Origin: Reichenbachiella agarivorans
GTDB lineage: Bacteria > Bacteroidota > Bacteroidia > Cytophagales > Cyclobacteriaceae
NCBI RefSeq assembly: GCF_025502585.1
Contig: NZ_CP106679.1
Span: forward strand, 3,441,501 to 3,505,500
DNA: 64,000 nt
Direction of reading: 5' to 3'
Both the position numbers and the translations under genes were made by a program. Of this stretch, positions 17,276 to 25,551 are shown piece by piece; position 1 is the stretch's first letter; each line of letters begins with the position of its first letter. The notes below the pieces were generated by a model. It had not been told where the DNA came from. It worked only from the letters and a program-made list of their open reading frames with translations, and made no database searches.

Positions 17276-17292
17276 AAGAATCGAACTCAGGT
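17276..17292. repeat. Dispersed 17-nt motif, copy 1
   Basis: AAGAATCGAACTCAGGT lies 82 bases before the HopJ-family gene. It recurs with one mismatch at 41080-41096. Its 14-base core recurs inverted at 40934-40947, allowing one mismatch. It is either a dispersed repeat or a shared regulator site. Confidence 0.45.
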
Positions 17293-17374
17293 ATTTAGAT
17301 AGTTTGTGTCTATTGACCTCTTTCCATCAATAGATTATAAATTTACTCTTTGATTCACAAAAAGAACATCTATA

Positions 17375-17719
17375 ATGGATATAACTACATTTATCAGCAA
17401 GCTGAAAGAATCCCCTACGTTAGTTACTTTTGAAGACACCATGCTCGTAATCGAGAAGAACTATACCTTTGTACCGACCACATTTCATAATGGTCAACTC
17501 ACGAATGAGGCAGGACAAAACGCTGGTTCTTGCAAAGTGTTAGCTTTTGCCCAAGAACACAGCTTGACAGTGGATGAAACATTACAATGCTTCGGAGATT
17601 ATTATAGAAAGGACGTTCTTGGCAACCCAGAGGGTAGAGATCACCAAAACATTCGCAACTTCATGCAACATGGCTGGAATGGCATTCGTTTCGAGAGTGT
17701 GGCTTTGGTCAAGTCTTAG
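17375..17719 (+). CDS. HopJ-family (HopPmaJ-like) protein
   Basis: The 114-residue protein matches the HopJ family closely in length and in its conserved core: NGQLTNEAGQNAGSCKVLAFA, CFGDYYRKDVLGNPEGRDH and NIRNFMQHGWNGIRFE (the first quoted only to 20 residues as NGQLTNEAGQNAGSCKVLAF). The name comes from a Pseudomonas type III effector. The family is widespread in free-living marine bacteria without type III secretion, and none is seen here. No signal peptide is present, so it is cytoplasmic with unknown function. Confidence 0.88.
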   Translation: MDITTFISKLKESPTLVTFEDTMLVIEKNYTFVPTTFHNGQLTNEAGQNAGSCKVLAFAQEHSLTVDETLQCFGDYYRKDVLGNPEGRDHQNIRNFMQHGWNGIRFESVALVKS

Positions 17720-17840
17720 CAGACCCTTTTAATCTAGGGCTAACATACATTGCACCACCTGACACCTAGCTTATTAAGCCCAGTAGCGATGTCTGGCACT
17801 ATTTTTATGCATCCTGCTTCATAAATAAACTTCAATCACT

Positions 17841-18392
17841 ATGAAAAAAATAAATCTACTCAAGTACCTGCCGGCCTTGTCTATCTTATTCTTATTTGCC
17901 TGTGAGGGCCCATCTGGCCCTGTAGGCCCGGCGGGTGAAGATGGACAGGATGGATTGGAAGGTTACACCTTTGAATACACAGTTAACTTCGTAGCTCCAG
18001 ATTACGCTGCCCTGCTGTCCTTACCAGATGACTTTACCATGCTCGATTCTGATGTGATGGTAGTGTATTTGCTATGGGAAATACAGGATGATGGTACAGA
18101 AATTTGGAGAGCACTTCCACAAACACTGTATTTCGACGATGGCATCCTCAGTTACAACTATGATTTCACCAAATACGATGCAAGTGTTTTCTTAGATGGT
18201 ACTGTGGATCTCAATGGCTTGGGGGCAGACTGGACAGATAACTGGATCGCTAGGGTGGTTGTGCTTCCAGCACAGTTTGCCAATGGACGATCGACCTTGG
18301 ATTATACGGATTACGATCAGGTCAAGGAATATTTCAATCTACCTCCTATTCAATTGACTACAGCAGATTACCTCAATAGACCTGATTTATAG
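17841..18392 (+). CDS. Collagen-like lipoprotein
   Basis: The 183-residue SPII lipoprotein (signal ILFLFAC, Cys about 21) has its anchor followed at once by a short collagen-like run, GPSGPVGPAGEDGQDG. A roughly 140-residue globular domain without recognised family follows (YTFEYTVNF, VVYLLWEIQDDG, NWIARVVVLPAQ). Short Gly-X-Y linkers next to the lipid anchor occur in several Bacteroidota lipoproteins and may trimerise or extend the domain from the membrane. It is followed by a strong terminator. Confidence 0.82.
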   Translation: MKKINLLKYLPALSILFLFACEGPSGPVGPAGEDGQDGLEGYTFEYTVNFVAPDYAALLSLPDDFTMLDSDVMVVYLLWEIQDDGTEIWRALPQTLYFDDGILSYNYDFTKYDASVFLDGTVDLNGLGADWTDNWIARVVVLPAQFANGRSTLDYTDYDQVKEYFNLPPIQLTTADYLNRPDL

Positions 18393-18414
18393 ATCTTTAT
18401 ACATTTTGCACATC

Positions 18415-18450
18415 AAAAAAGCCTGACACTAGATTAGCGTCAGGCTTTTT
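18415..18450. terminator. Bidirectional terminator
   Basis: A-rich run plus GCCTGAC (18416-18427) pairs with GTCAGGC plus T-run (18439-18450), giving a perfect 12-bp stem with flanking A and T tracts. It lies between the convergent collagen-like lipoprotein and TPR genes and can stop transcription from both sides. Confidence 0.92.
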
Positions 18451-18469
18451 CATTTCTCAAAGATGTTGT

Positions 18470-19666
18470 TTATTCAGCTCCTTCCAAAGCTTCTACTCTA
18501 TCATAGATAGCTTCTGCTTTGTCGTTCATTTTCAACTGTGTGTACATCTGCTGCAATGCTTTCAATCCGTCTACATCATCTGGTTTGATGCTGATGGCTT
18601 TTTCCATGTATGGGAGACCTTGCTTCAAGATTACGTCAGCTTTTTTGGTTTTTGCTTCGCCATATTTTTGATAGCTTTTGTAATCCATGTCTCTTACTTC
18701 GTCATAGTATTCCTTCGCTAAATTCACGTAGATTACACCTGCGTTGAAGTTGGCAATGTAGTTATCTGGGTCTATTTTCAACGCGTTCAAATAACTCTCT
18801 TTTGCTTTGTCAAAACTTGCTCTCGCCTCTTCTTTCTTGTTAGCACTAGCTAGAGACGCTCCTAGGTTGTCATACAATACACCTAGATTCAAATGCAAGT
18901 TCACATTGGTTGGATCAGCTGCAATGGCCTTTTCTAATTGAGACTTTGCTTCGTCCAATTTGTCCATTGCCAAAAGTAAACTGATTTCTTCTTGACCAAA
19001 TCTGCTGTCTTTAGGGAATTTTTCTTTCGCTGCTCTAGTTACTTCTAGTGCTTTCTCTGAATTCTCCGCTTGTCTTTCGTAGTAGATTACGGTAGAGTAG
19101 ATGTCTTCATTGGCAATGCCCAAGTCCATCATTTTGTAGTAATACATCAAAGTTTTGTCAACCTTACCACTTTGCTGTGCGGCCACTCCTGAATAAAACA
19201 ATGTTGTAGAATCATTTTCTTTGACAACTAATGCTTTTTCAAATTGGTTCAATGCCATGTTGTAATCTTCCTCTCCATATGCTGTACCTCCAGCATTGAG
19301 AAAAGTTCCCCACATTTGATCCAAATTGGTAGTAGAAATCAAGGCATAAGAACTAGTCTCTTTGTCCATAGACAAAACTTTGTTGTATGCTTCTACTGCT
19401 TTGGTCAATGCTTGTGGGTCGATTGCTTTGGTAGATTCATCTTCGCTCGTTGCGATCGCCTGGTATATTTTACCTCTACTGAACCAAGTTTTTGATTTGG
19501 TTGCATTTTTTTCAATGGTAATAGCAACATCGATTTCTGCTTTTGCAGAAACCAAATCATTCTTTGCCAAATAAGCGTCTGCTTTGGTCACAGATCCCTT
19601 TTGTGCGAAAGATGCAACACTCATCATGAGTGCAATCACAAATACGAATAATTTTTTAGTGTTCAT
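18470..19666 (-). CDS. Exported tetratricopeptide-repeat protein
   Basis: The start MNTKKLFVFVIALMMSVASFAQ (ATG at 19666) gives a clean signal peptide and is preferred over the upstream ATG at 19702. The mature 376 residues are TPR units from end to end (for example NLDQMWG, YNMALNQFEKALVV, NVNLHLNLGVLYDNLG, NYIANFNAGVIYVNLAKEYY). It is probably a periplasmic scaffold. It begins 56 bases after the gyrA stop on the same strand, so it is likely co-transcribed with gyrA. The partner proteins are unknown. Confidence 0.88.
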   Translation of the reverse strand: MNTKKLFVFVIALMMSVASFAQKGSVTKADAYLAKNDLVSAKAEIDVAITIEKNATKSKTWFSRGKIYQAIATSEDESTKAIDPQALTKAVEAYNKVLSMDKETSSYALISTTNLDQMWGTFLNAGGTAYGEEDYNMALNQFEKALVVKENDSTTLFYSGVAAQQSGKVDKTLMYYYKMMDLGIANEDIYSTVIYYERQAENSEKALEVTRAAKEKFPKDSRFGQEEISLLLAMDKLDEAKSQLEKAIAADPTNVNLHLNLGVLYDNLGASLASANKKEEARASFDKAKESYLNALKIDPDNYIANFNAGVIYVNLAKEYYDEVRDMDYKSYQKYGEAKTKKADVILKQGLPYMEKAISIKPDDVDGLKALQQMYTQLKMNDKAEAIYDRVEALEGAE

Positions 19667-19722
19667 AACGTACAATTGTTTGCGTAATAGGGACTTTATC
19701 AATCCTGTATCTAGTTTAATGT

Positions 19723-22260
19723 TTATTCTTTTTCTTCTGTTTTATTTTCATCAGAAGCTGTTGTCTCATCGCTTGACTCATCAACTTCCTCTTCTTCAAT
19801 TCTTTCAATCTTCTCAACGGAAGAAATCTCATCATGGTCACCCAATTTGATCAATCTTACACCTTGAGTGGCTCTTCCCATGACTCTCAACGTACTAACT
19901 GCCATTCTGATCGTGATACCAGACTTGTTGATGATCATCAAATCGTCCGAATCAACAACCTCCTTGATGGCAACTAGTGCGCCAGTCTTTTCAGTAATGC
20001 TCATTGCTTTGACGCCTTTGCCACCTCTTTTGGTGATTCTGTACGCTTCTACATCAGAGCGTTTGCCATATCCTTTTTCAGAAACTACGAGTAAGTTGGC
20101 ATCTTCTCTGGCAATACAAACCATCCCAACCACATAGTCATCTGCACTTTCTAATGCTACCCCTCTGACGCCTGCGGCGGTTCTACCCATCACACGTACA
20201 TCAGCTTCGTGGAAGTGAATAGCCCTACCTGACTTTTTGGCAATCACAATGTGGTTATTGCCATTGGTCAAGCTTACACTGAGCAGCTTATCCCCTTCAT
20301 GAATGGTAATCGCATTGATCCCGTTTTGTCTAGGACGCGAATAGGCTTCAATTGGGGTTTTCTTTATTGTACCTTTTTTAGTACAGAATATAATAAAGTT
20401 GTTTTTGATGTATTCTTCATCACTCAATGTCGTCACATTGATCACAGATTTGACACTGTCACCTGCTTCGATGTTGATCAGGTTTTGAATGGCTCTTCCC
20501 TTGGTTGCTTTGCCACCTTCTGGTATCTCCCAGACCTTCTTCCAGAATACCTTTCCGAATTCGGTAAAGATCAATAAATAATTGTGTGCCGAGGCTATGA
20601 ACAAATGCTCTGTAAAGTCATCCATTTTGGTAGCGGCTCCTTTAGAACCTACTCCACCTCTGCCTTGTGTTTTGTATTCTGTAAGGGCGGTTCTCTTGAT
20701 GTATCCTTCATGCGAAATGGTAATCACCATCTCTTCATCGGGAATCATGTCTTCAGCTGTAAAATCATCTGCTGCGTGCTCAATGACAGACCGTCGGGCA
20801 TCACCATATTTATCCTTGATTTCAAGGAGTTCTGTTTTGATGATATCCATTCTCAAATCTTCACTTGCCAATACAGATTTCAAGTAATCTATGAGTTCCA
20901 TGATCTCTTCGTACTCTTTCTGTATTTTCTCTCTTTCTAGACCAGTCAAACGCTGCAATCTCATTTCGAGAATGGCTTTGGCTTGAATCTCTGACAAACC
21001 AAAACTATCCATCAAACCAGCCTTGGCTATTTCTGGATCACGTGAATTTCTGATCAAGGCGATGACAGCATCCAGGTTGTCCAATGCAATCAGATAACCT
21101 TGAAGAATGTGTGCTCGCTTTTCTGCTTCTTCTAGCTCATACTCGGTTCTTCGAATGACTACTTCATGTCTGTGTTCTACGAAATAGCCTATGATTTCTT
21201 TAAGGTTCAAAGTATGTGGACGGCCTTTTACAAGTGCCACATTGTTGATACCAAATGAAGATTGGAGTTGAGTGTATTTATATAGGTTGTTGAGGACAAT
21301 GTTTGGGATAGCATCCTTTTTGATGTCATAGACGATACGCATACCATCTCTATCGGATTCATCTCTGATGTCACTGATTCCTTCTATTTTCTTTTCATTG
21401 ATCAAAGCAGCTGTCTTTTCGATCATGCTGGCTTTGTTGACTTGGTAGGGTATCTCAGAGACGATGATCTGTTCTCTGCCAGTTTTGGTGGTCTCAAATT
21501 CGGCCTTTGCTCTCAATACTACTCTACCACGCCCTGTTTCATATCCAGTCCTTACACCCTGATAACCATATATGGTAGCTCCAGTAGGAAAATCTGGCGC
21601 TGTGATGTGTTCCATCAGCTCTGCAATCGTGATGTCTCGGTTTTCGATATAGGCAACTGTACCGTTGATCACCTCTGTCAAGTTGTGAGGTGCCATATTG
21701 GTGGCCATACCTACTGCGATACCTGAAGTACCATTGATCAACAAGTTGGGTACTTTGGCAGGGAGTACAGTTGGCTCCTTGAGTGAATCATCAAAGTTGG
21801 GTTGAAAATCAACCGTATTCTTGTTGATATCTGTGAGCAATTCCTCTGCTATCCTCTTGAGTCTTGCCTCCGTATAACGCATCGCTGCTGGAGAGTCTCC
21901 ATCTACCGATCCAAAGTTACCCTGACCATCCACGAGTGGGTATCTGAGTGACCATGGTTGTGCCATACGCACCATGGTGTCATAGACCGATGAGTCACCA
22001 TGAGGGTGATACTTACCCAGTACCTCCCCGACAATTCTCGCCGATTTCTTGTAAGCTCTGTTGTGTAAAACTCCTAAATCCAGCATACCATAAAGAACCC
22101 GTCTGTGTACTGGTTTTAGTCCATCTCGTACATCGGGTAAGGCTCTGGAAATGATAACAGACATTGAATAATCAATGTATGCACCACGCATTTCATCCTC
22201 TATATTGATAGGAATAATATTCTGATCACCTAACGGTAAGTCTTCGTTATCTTCTGCCAT
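19723..22260 (-). CDS. gyrA: DNA gyrase subunit A
   Basis: The 845-residue subunit cuts and rejoins the gate DNA segment during negative supercoiling. The N-terminal [18 protein letters not shown], catalytic Tyr Y129 in AAMRYTEAR and the C-terminal GyrA box QGRGGVG (marking gyrase rather than ParC) are present. The quinolone-resistance region reads [17 protein letters not shown] with S90 and D94 (equivalents of E. coli S83 and D87), the sensitive configuration. An acidic tail (about 815-845) closes the protein. It is the first gene of the gyrA-TPR pair. Confidence 0.98.
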   Translation of the reverse strand: MAEDNEDLPLGDQNIIPINIEDEMRGAYIDYSMSVIISRALPDVRDGLKPVHRRVLYGMLDLGVLHNRAYKKSARIVGEVLGKYHPHGDSSVYDTMVRMAQPWSLRYPLVDGQGNFGSVDGDSPAAMRYTEARLKRIAEELLTDINKNTVDFQPNFDDSLKEPTVLPAKVPNLLINGTSGIAVGMATNMAPHNLTEVINGTVAYIENRDITIAELMEHITAPDFPTGATIYGYQGVRTGYETGRGRVVLRAKAEFETTKTGREQIIVSEIPYQVNKASMIEKTAALINEKKIEGISDIRDESDRDGMRIVYDIKKDAIPNIVLNNLYKYTQLQSSFGINNVALVKGRPHTLNLKEIIGYFVEHRHEVVIRRTEYELEEAEKRAHILQGYLIALDNLDAVIALIRNSRDPEIAKAGLMDSFGLSEIQAKAILEMRLQRLTGLEREKIQKEYEEIMELIDYLKSVLASEDLRMDIIKTELLEIKDKYGDARRSVIEHAADDFTAEDMIPDEEMVITISHEGYIKRTALTEYKTQGRGGVGSKGAATKMDDFTEHLFIASAHNYLLIFTEFGKVFWKKVWEIPEGGKATKGRAIQNLINIEAGDSVKSVINVTTLSDEEYIKNNFIIFCTKKGTIKKTPIEAYSRPRQNGINAITIHEGDKLLSVSLTNGNNHIVIAKKSGRAIHFHEADVRVMGRTAAGVRGVALESADDYVVGMVCIAREDANLLVVSEKGYGKRSDVEAYRITKRGGKGVKAMSITEKTGALVAIKEVVDSDDLMIINKSGITIRMAVSTLRVMGRATQGVRLIKLGDHDEISSVEKIERIEEEEVDESSDETTASDENKTEEKE

Positions 22261-22408
22261 AAATAGTTAATTGAAAAAGCAATTTTCAAGCTTGCAATTT
22301 AACAAAAACAGGGCTTAAAAAGCAACATTTGCCAATAAAGAACGAGGCTAATTGGATCTAGGATAAACGAATCATAAATCAAGATTTAAGTGTCTGATTT
22401 ACAACTAT

Positions 22409-23485
22409 TTAATAAGGATTCATTTTCCTCTTGTTTTTGAACTTGTAGCGCCAAAGCTTGCGATGGTTCTGCCCTACCTTTGGGTTCTGCACTTTCCATA
22501 TAGGTTGTCCCCTTACTTCTACATACCTACCTGTCTGAGGATCAACGATTACGTGCTTCAACTGTACATGGTCACTCTTCATAGGAGACCGCGGAATCTC
22601 GGGTATCGTGATGCTGACACCAAAGTTGATATTGAAGGAAGGGTTGGAATGTTTGATACTGGTGCCTGTGCCTGGTATGGCCATTCCGTAGGATCTAAAG
22701 TCATAGGAAGGTTTGACAACTACCCTGAAATATTCGGACAGGTTTTTCTCAACTGAGATACCCAAATTGAAGAACATACTCTGATCCATCAAACTCTTGT
22801 TGAATTTGCTACCTAGGTATTTATCCTTGCCAAACTCAATCTCGCCTGCAAAGGAATAATCCCAGAAGTCTAGAAACTTATATCCTACCATGCCGAAATA
22901 CTTGAACTGAAAGACTGAGCCAATATTGGGTTCGTAGTTTCTGATTCCCAGCTCGTCAACTGTCGGTTTAAGGGAATTAATTTTCTGATAGAGCAAGGAC
23001 ACACCTCCCCCGACACGGAAATCTTTGTAATTAAATCTGACTCTGACATTGAGCGGCACTGCCCAGCTGGTGCGTTTGAATCCTAAATTCAGTGAATCGC
23101 CATTATAAACCAAAGTGGTATTAGCCTGCAGTGCTGAATGAATAACTGAGTCGGGAAGTCTTGAATTGAGGATCAAAAATGGTGATTGTAAGGCCAATGA
23201 GTCTCCATACCTAGGATTGTTCAACCAGTCAGTGTAGGAATTCATACCTAATGCCCCTCCTTCATTCACAGCAATGTACTGTTGTGCAGGAGACTGAATC
23301 AGGTAATATCCGCTCAAGTCATGTTTGTAAGTGACGGCATTGTAGCCAGTAGACACCGTGAAAGAAAACATATTCAACACAGCTCGTACTGGTGAGCGAT
23401 AGATATCATCTTCTGTGTATTCATATTCTTGAGCCTGTACGGCAAAAGTTATGGTCATGAGCAATATGATGATTCTATTTTTCAA
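22409..23485 (-). CDS. Predicted outer-membrane beta-barrel protein, family not recognised
   Basis: The 358-residue product begins at a TTG (23485) directly after the stop of a small upstream ORF. The first 19 residues are a signal peptide ending AVQAQ. The body has alternating strands rich in aromatics (KYFGMVGYKFLDFWDYSF, FFNLGISVEKNLSEYFRVVV, FNINFGVSI), typical of a Bacteroidota outer-membrane barrel. A basic C-terminal tail (RKLWRYKFKNKRKMNPY) follows a short segment on bound or conserved residues (VDPQTGRYVEVRGQPIWKV). No SusD, TonB plug or PorP signature is seen. Confidence 0.75.
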   Translation of the reverse strand: MKNRIIILLMTITFAVQAQEYEYTEDDIYRSPVRAVLNMFSFTVSTGYNAVTYKHDLSGYYLIQSPAQQYIAVNEGGALGMNSYTDWLNNPRYGDSLALQSPFLILNSRLPDSVIHSALQANTTLVYNGDSLNLGFKRTSWAVPLNVRVRFNYKDFRVGGGVSLLYQKINSLKPTVDELGIRNYEPNIGSVFQFKYFGMVGYKFLDFWDYSFAGEIEFGKDKYLGSKFNKSLMDQSMFFNLGISVEKNLSEYFRVVVKPSYDFRSYGMAIPGTGTSIKHSNPSFNINFGVSITIPEIPRSPMKSDHVQLKHVIVDPQTGRYVEVRGQPIWKVQNPKVGQNHRKLWRYKFKNKRKMNPY

Positions 23486-23656
23486 TTACTCAGGACTTTT
23501 TGTTCCGCTATTAATTTCAATTGGATCAACCAAAATGGCTTTTTTGGCAGCTATATCTTGATCTGACGCAGAAGCCCCATCATCACTCCCATATGAGAAC
23601 ATGCAGCAAAGGATGCTGATAAAGCATAGACACACATAAAAATTCTTGTTATTCAA
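23486..23656 (-). CDS. Small exported peptide ORF upstream of the outer-membrane protein
   Basis: A 56-codon frame starts at TTG 23656 (MNNKNFYVCLCFISILCC) and ends with TAA at 23488-23486, immediately before the TTG of the next gene. The hydrophobic N-terminus with a double Cys looks like a signal or SPII sequence. The mature part is short and acidic-polar (SDDGASASDQDIAAKKAILV, quoted to 20). Zero-base spacing and shared TTG starts suggest translational coupling. A weak AAAATAGG precedes the start. An untranslated leader is the alternative. Confidence 0.5.
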   Translation of the reverse strand: MNNKNFYVCLCFISILCCMFSYGSDDGASASDQDIAAKKAILVDPIEINSGTKSPE

Positions 23657-23748
23657 ATCACCTATTTTAGATGCACAAATTGATGCAATAACGCTGTAAA
23701 AAGAAATTAATTATGAGAAAATAATAGCGTAAGCCCATATTGTGTGCA

Positions 23749-24360
23749 TCAGTGCACTTCTATCGTAGCACAGAAATAATGAAAGAATGGAATGGTAGTC
23801 AGACCCAATTTTTCTCCAATAGACAGTAATCGCTTGTAATCCACTTGATCCATTTTTCTGGTACTGAAAATAGAGTCGTCTTCTTCCAAAAAAAAGGATG
23901 ACAAGAACCTGATGAAAATGTAGGGCATTTGGAGTACTTGTTTGCGGTATTGTGAGATGGTAATGGTAGCGCGTGGATCATAAGATCCCTCCATAGCATG
24001 TATATCAAATGACCGCTCCATGCATGTCCTAATCACAGCCAAAAACTTATCTTCCCAAAGCGCATAGTTTTTGATGACAAATTTGAGACTGAAGACCACG
24101 GGGTCTTTTCCCCAAAAGTAACCTCCTTTGGATAGTTTTCGAGCTTTTCGATTCAACGACATCTCTTCAAAAAAACTGATATCACTATTAGCAAGTGCGA
24201 TCCCTACGGTTGGTACCATCATGATGAGAGAAAAAAAATCCTGATCGGATATTTCAAGGTAAGGAGCTTCCTTCTTCAGAAACTCCTTTTTTAGTGCGGT
24301 AGTCGCTTGCGCAATCTCTTCTATTTCGATGAGGGTTTCAATTTCGTATTCCGTAAACAT
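23749..24360 (-). CDS. Uncharacterised cytoplasmic protein
   Basis: The 203-residue product has no signal peptide or membrane span and no family I recognise. The N-terminus is helical and Glu-rich (EYEIETLIEIEEIAQATTAL). The middle has a WGKDPVVFSLKFVIKNY stretch, and the C-terminus is aromatic-rich (IPFFHYFCATIEVH). It has its own ATG and normal codon use for the window. The neighbours are the small ORF/outer-membrane protein pair downstream and a secreted helical protein upstream, all on the minus strand but over 90 bases apart. Confidence 0.65.
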   Translation of the reverse strand: MFTEYEIETLIEIEEIAQATTALKKEFLKKEAPYLEISDQDFFSLIMMVPTVGIALANSDISFFEEMSLNRKARKLSKGGYFWGKDPVVFSLKFVIKNYALWEDKFLAVIRTCMERSFDIHAMEGSYDPRATITISQYRKQVLQMPYIFIRFLSSFFLEEDDSIFSTRKMDQVDYKRLLSIGEKLGLTTIPFFHYFCATIEVH

Positions 24361-24462
24361 TTGCTATCCATGGTTTAGATTATCTAAAAAATTACCATCA
24401 ATATATGCATATTCAGAATAGAAAACACGGCATCTATGTTACCAAGCTATTAGATTTTGAGA

Positions 24463-24930
24463 TTAACCCTCCTGAGACTCAGGTTCCTGTAGTTTTTCTA
24501 CGATTTCGGCATATTGTGCAGAGAGCTCGGGATCTGTCTTGAGCGCAGATCTGATCTGGTTGAACTGGGTTGCGCCTATTCCTCCTCTGATAGCTTCTGT
24601 GTAGGTATTCTTAAAGACAAACTTCATCTTGTCGATGGTTTCTTGTATTTGGTTGTATGCAGCCAGTTCTTCTGCCGTTACATTCAATTCTGCAAGTTTA
24701 GTTTCATCGCCATCTGCTCCCTTGATGTCATTGAATCTACGCCCTCCATCCATCAATGGGTCGCCTTTCACCAAGTCATTGGATTTTGCGGTAAGGTCAG
24801 TTTTCATGGAGTCAATGTCCATCATAACCTGTGCATATTGTGTCAATTGTTCTGTTGTAATTTGTTCTTGTGCTTGCGCGGATAATGCCAAAGAAAGGAC
24901 TGCGATGGCTGATAAAATTGTTTTGATCAT
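24463..24930 (-). CDS. Secreted helical protein, DUF4168-like
   Basis: The 155-residue protein has a signal peptide ending ALSAQAQ at about residue 21, then two helical segments (TTEQLTQYAQVMMDIDSM; EELAAYNQIQETIDKM). It closes with FNQIRSALKTDPELSAQYAE. The pattern (a Q/E-rich helix, then an I-x-x-F-N-x-I-x-x-x-x-x-x-D-P-x-L region) resembles DUF4168 periplasmic proteins. Function is unknown. Confidence 0.72.
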   Translation of the reverse strand: MIKTILSAIAVLSLALSAQAQEQITTEQLTQYAQVMMDIDSMKTDLTAKSNDLVKGDPLMDGGRRFNDIKGADGDETKLAELNVTAEELAAYNQIQETIDKMKFVFKNTYTEAIRGGIGATQFNQIRSALKTDPELSAQYAEIVEKLQEPESQEG

Positions 24931-25059
24931 TACGAATTGTTCTGTTTTTATAAATGTGACAGTAAGCGAATTAAGGTCTTTGGAAGCAGAAATTCAAATT
25001 ATGATGTAACAGATTCTTGGATTCCTTTAGATTCGCCATTATAATCAATTTTGTTTTCC

Positions 25060-25413
25060 ATGAAGAAAATCTATTACCTCTCCACCTGTAGCACTTGCAG
25101 CAGAATCATCAAAGAATTGGGTTTGACACCTGACAAGATTGCAATGCAAGACATCAAAACCGAGCCTATTACCGCCCCACAATTGGAAGAAATGAAGGCT
25201 ATGAGCGGTGATTATGAAAGTCTATTCAGTCGCCGATCTATGAAGTACAAAGCATGGGGATTGGGAGAAAAAAATCTCGGTGAAGCAGATTACAAGAAAT
25301 ACATTTTGGAAGAATATACCTTCCTAAAGAGGCCAGTCATTATCTGGAATGATCAGATTTTCGTAGGGAATGCGAAGGCAGTAGTAGAAGCAGCCAAGGT
25401 CGTGATTGGCTGA
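25060..25413 (+). CDS. ArsC/Spx/YffB-family thioredoxin-fold protein
   Basis: The ATG at 25060 is chosen over TTG 25051. The 117-residue product begins MKKIYYLSTCSTCSRIIKEL with a CxxC at the first turn. It continues with LFSRRSMKYKAWGL and ends FLKRPVIIWNDQIFVGN, the conserved cis-Pro and final strand of ArsC/Spx-like proteins. Arsenate reductases normally have a single essential Cys and a downstream Arg. Here the CxxC and the lack of an ars operon make a redox or regulatory role as likely as arsenate reduction. Confidence 0.85.
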   Translation: MKKIYYLSTCSTCSRIIKELGLTPDKIAMQDIKTEPITAPQLEEMKAMSGDYESLFSRRSMKYKAWGLGEKNLGEADYKKYILEEYTFLKRPVIIWNDQIFVGNAKAVVEAAKVVIG

Positions 25414-25415
25414 TC

Positions 25416-25484
25416 GCTTTGCGCCATCCGCTTTGCGCAAAATGAATTTCAAATCCATCCCATGGTTTGTGGCTCACAAACCAT
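25416..25484. repeat. Cluster of short inverted and direct repeats between convergent genes
   Basis: GCTTTGCGC occurs at 25416-25424 and 25430-25438, and TTTGCGC/GCGCAAA (25418-25424/25435-25441) is an inverted pair. A perfect 10-bp hairpin with a 3-base loop follows (ATGGTTTGTG 25462-25471, CACAAACCAT 25475-25484). It sits in the 138-base gap between the ArsC-like gene and the TonB receptor. It probably contributes termination, although T-tracts are weak. Confidence 0.55.
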
Positions 25485-25551
25485 TTGCTGAGTGGTCTAT
25501 AGTGCCACAGACCTTGGGTTGTTGCTTTCAAGCTTTTATAGCGCTCAGCTA

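Noticed and set aside
17375-17719. HopJ protein as evidence of a type III secretion system
   Set aside because: No secretion genes are nearby. The family is common in free-living bacteria and the name is historical.
25060-25413. Calling the ArsC-like protein an arsenate reductase
   Set aside because: The CxxC and lack of arsR/arsB neighbours leave Spx- or YffB-like redox roles equally possible.
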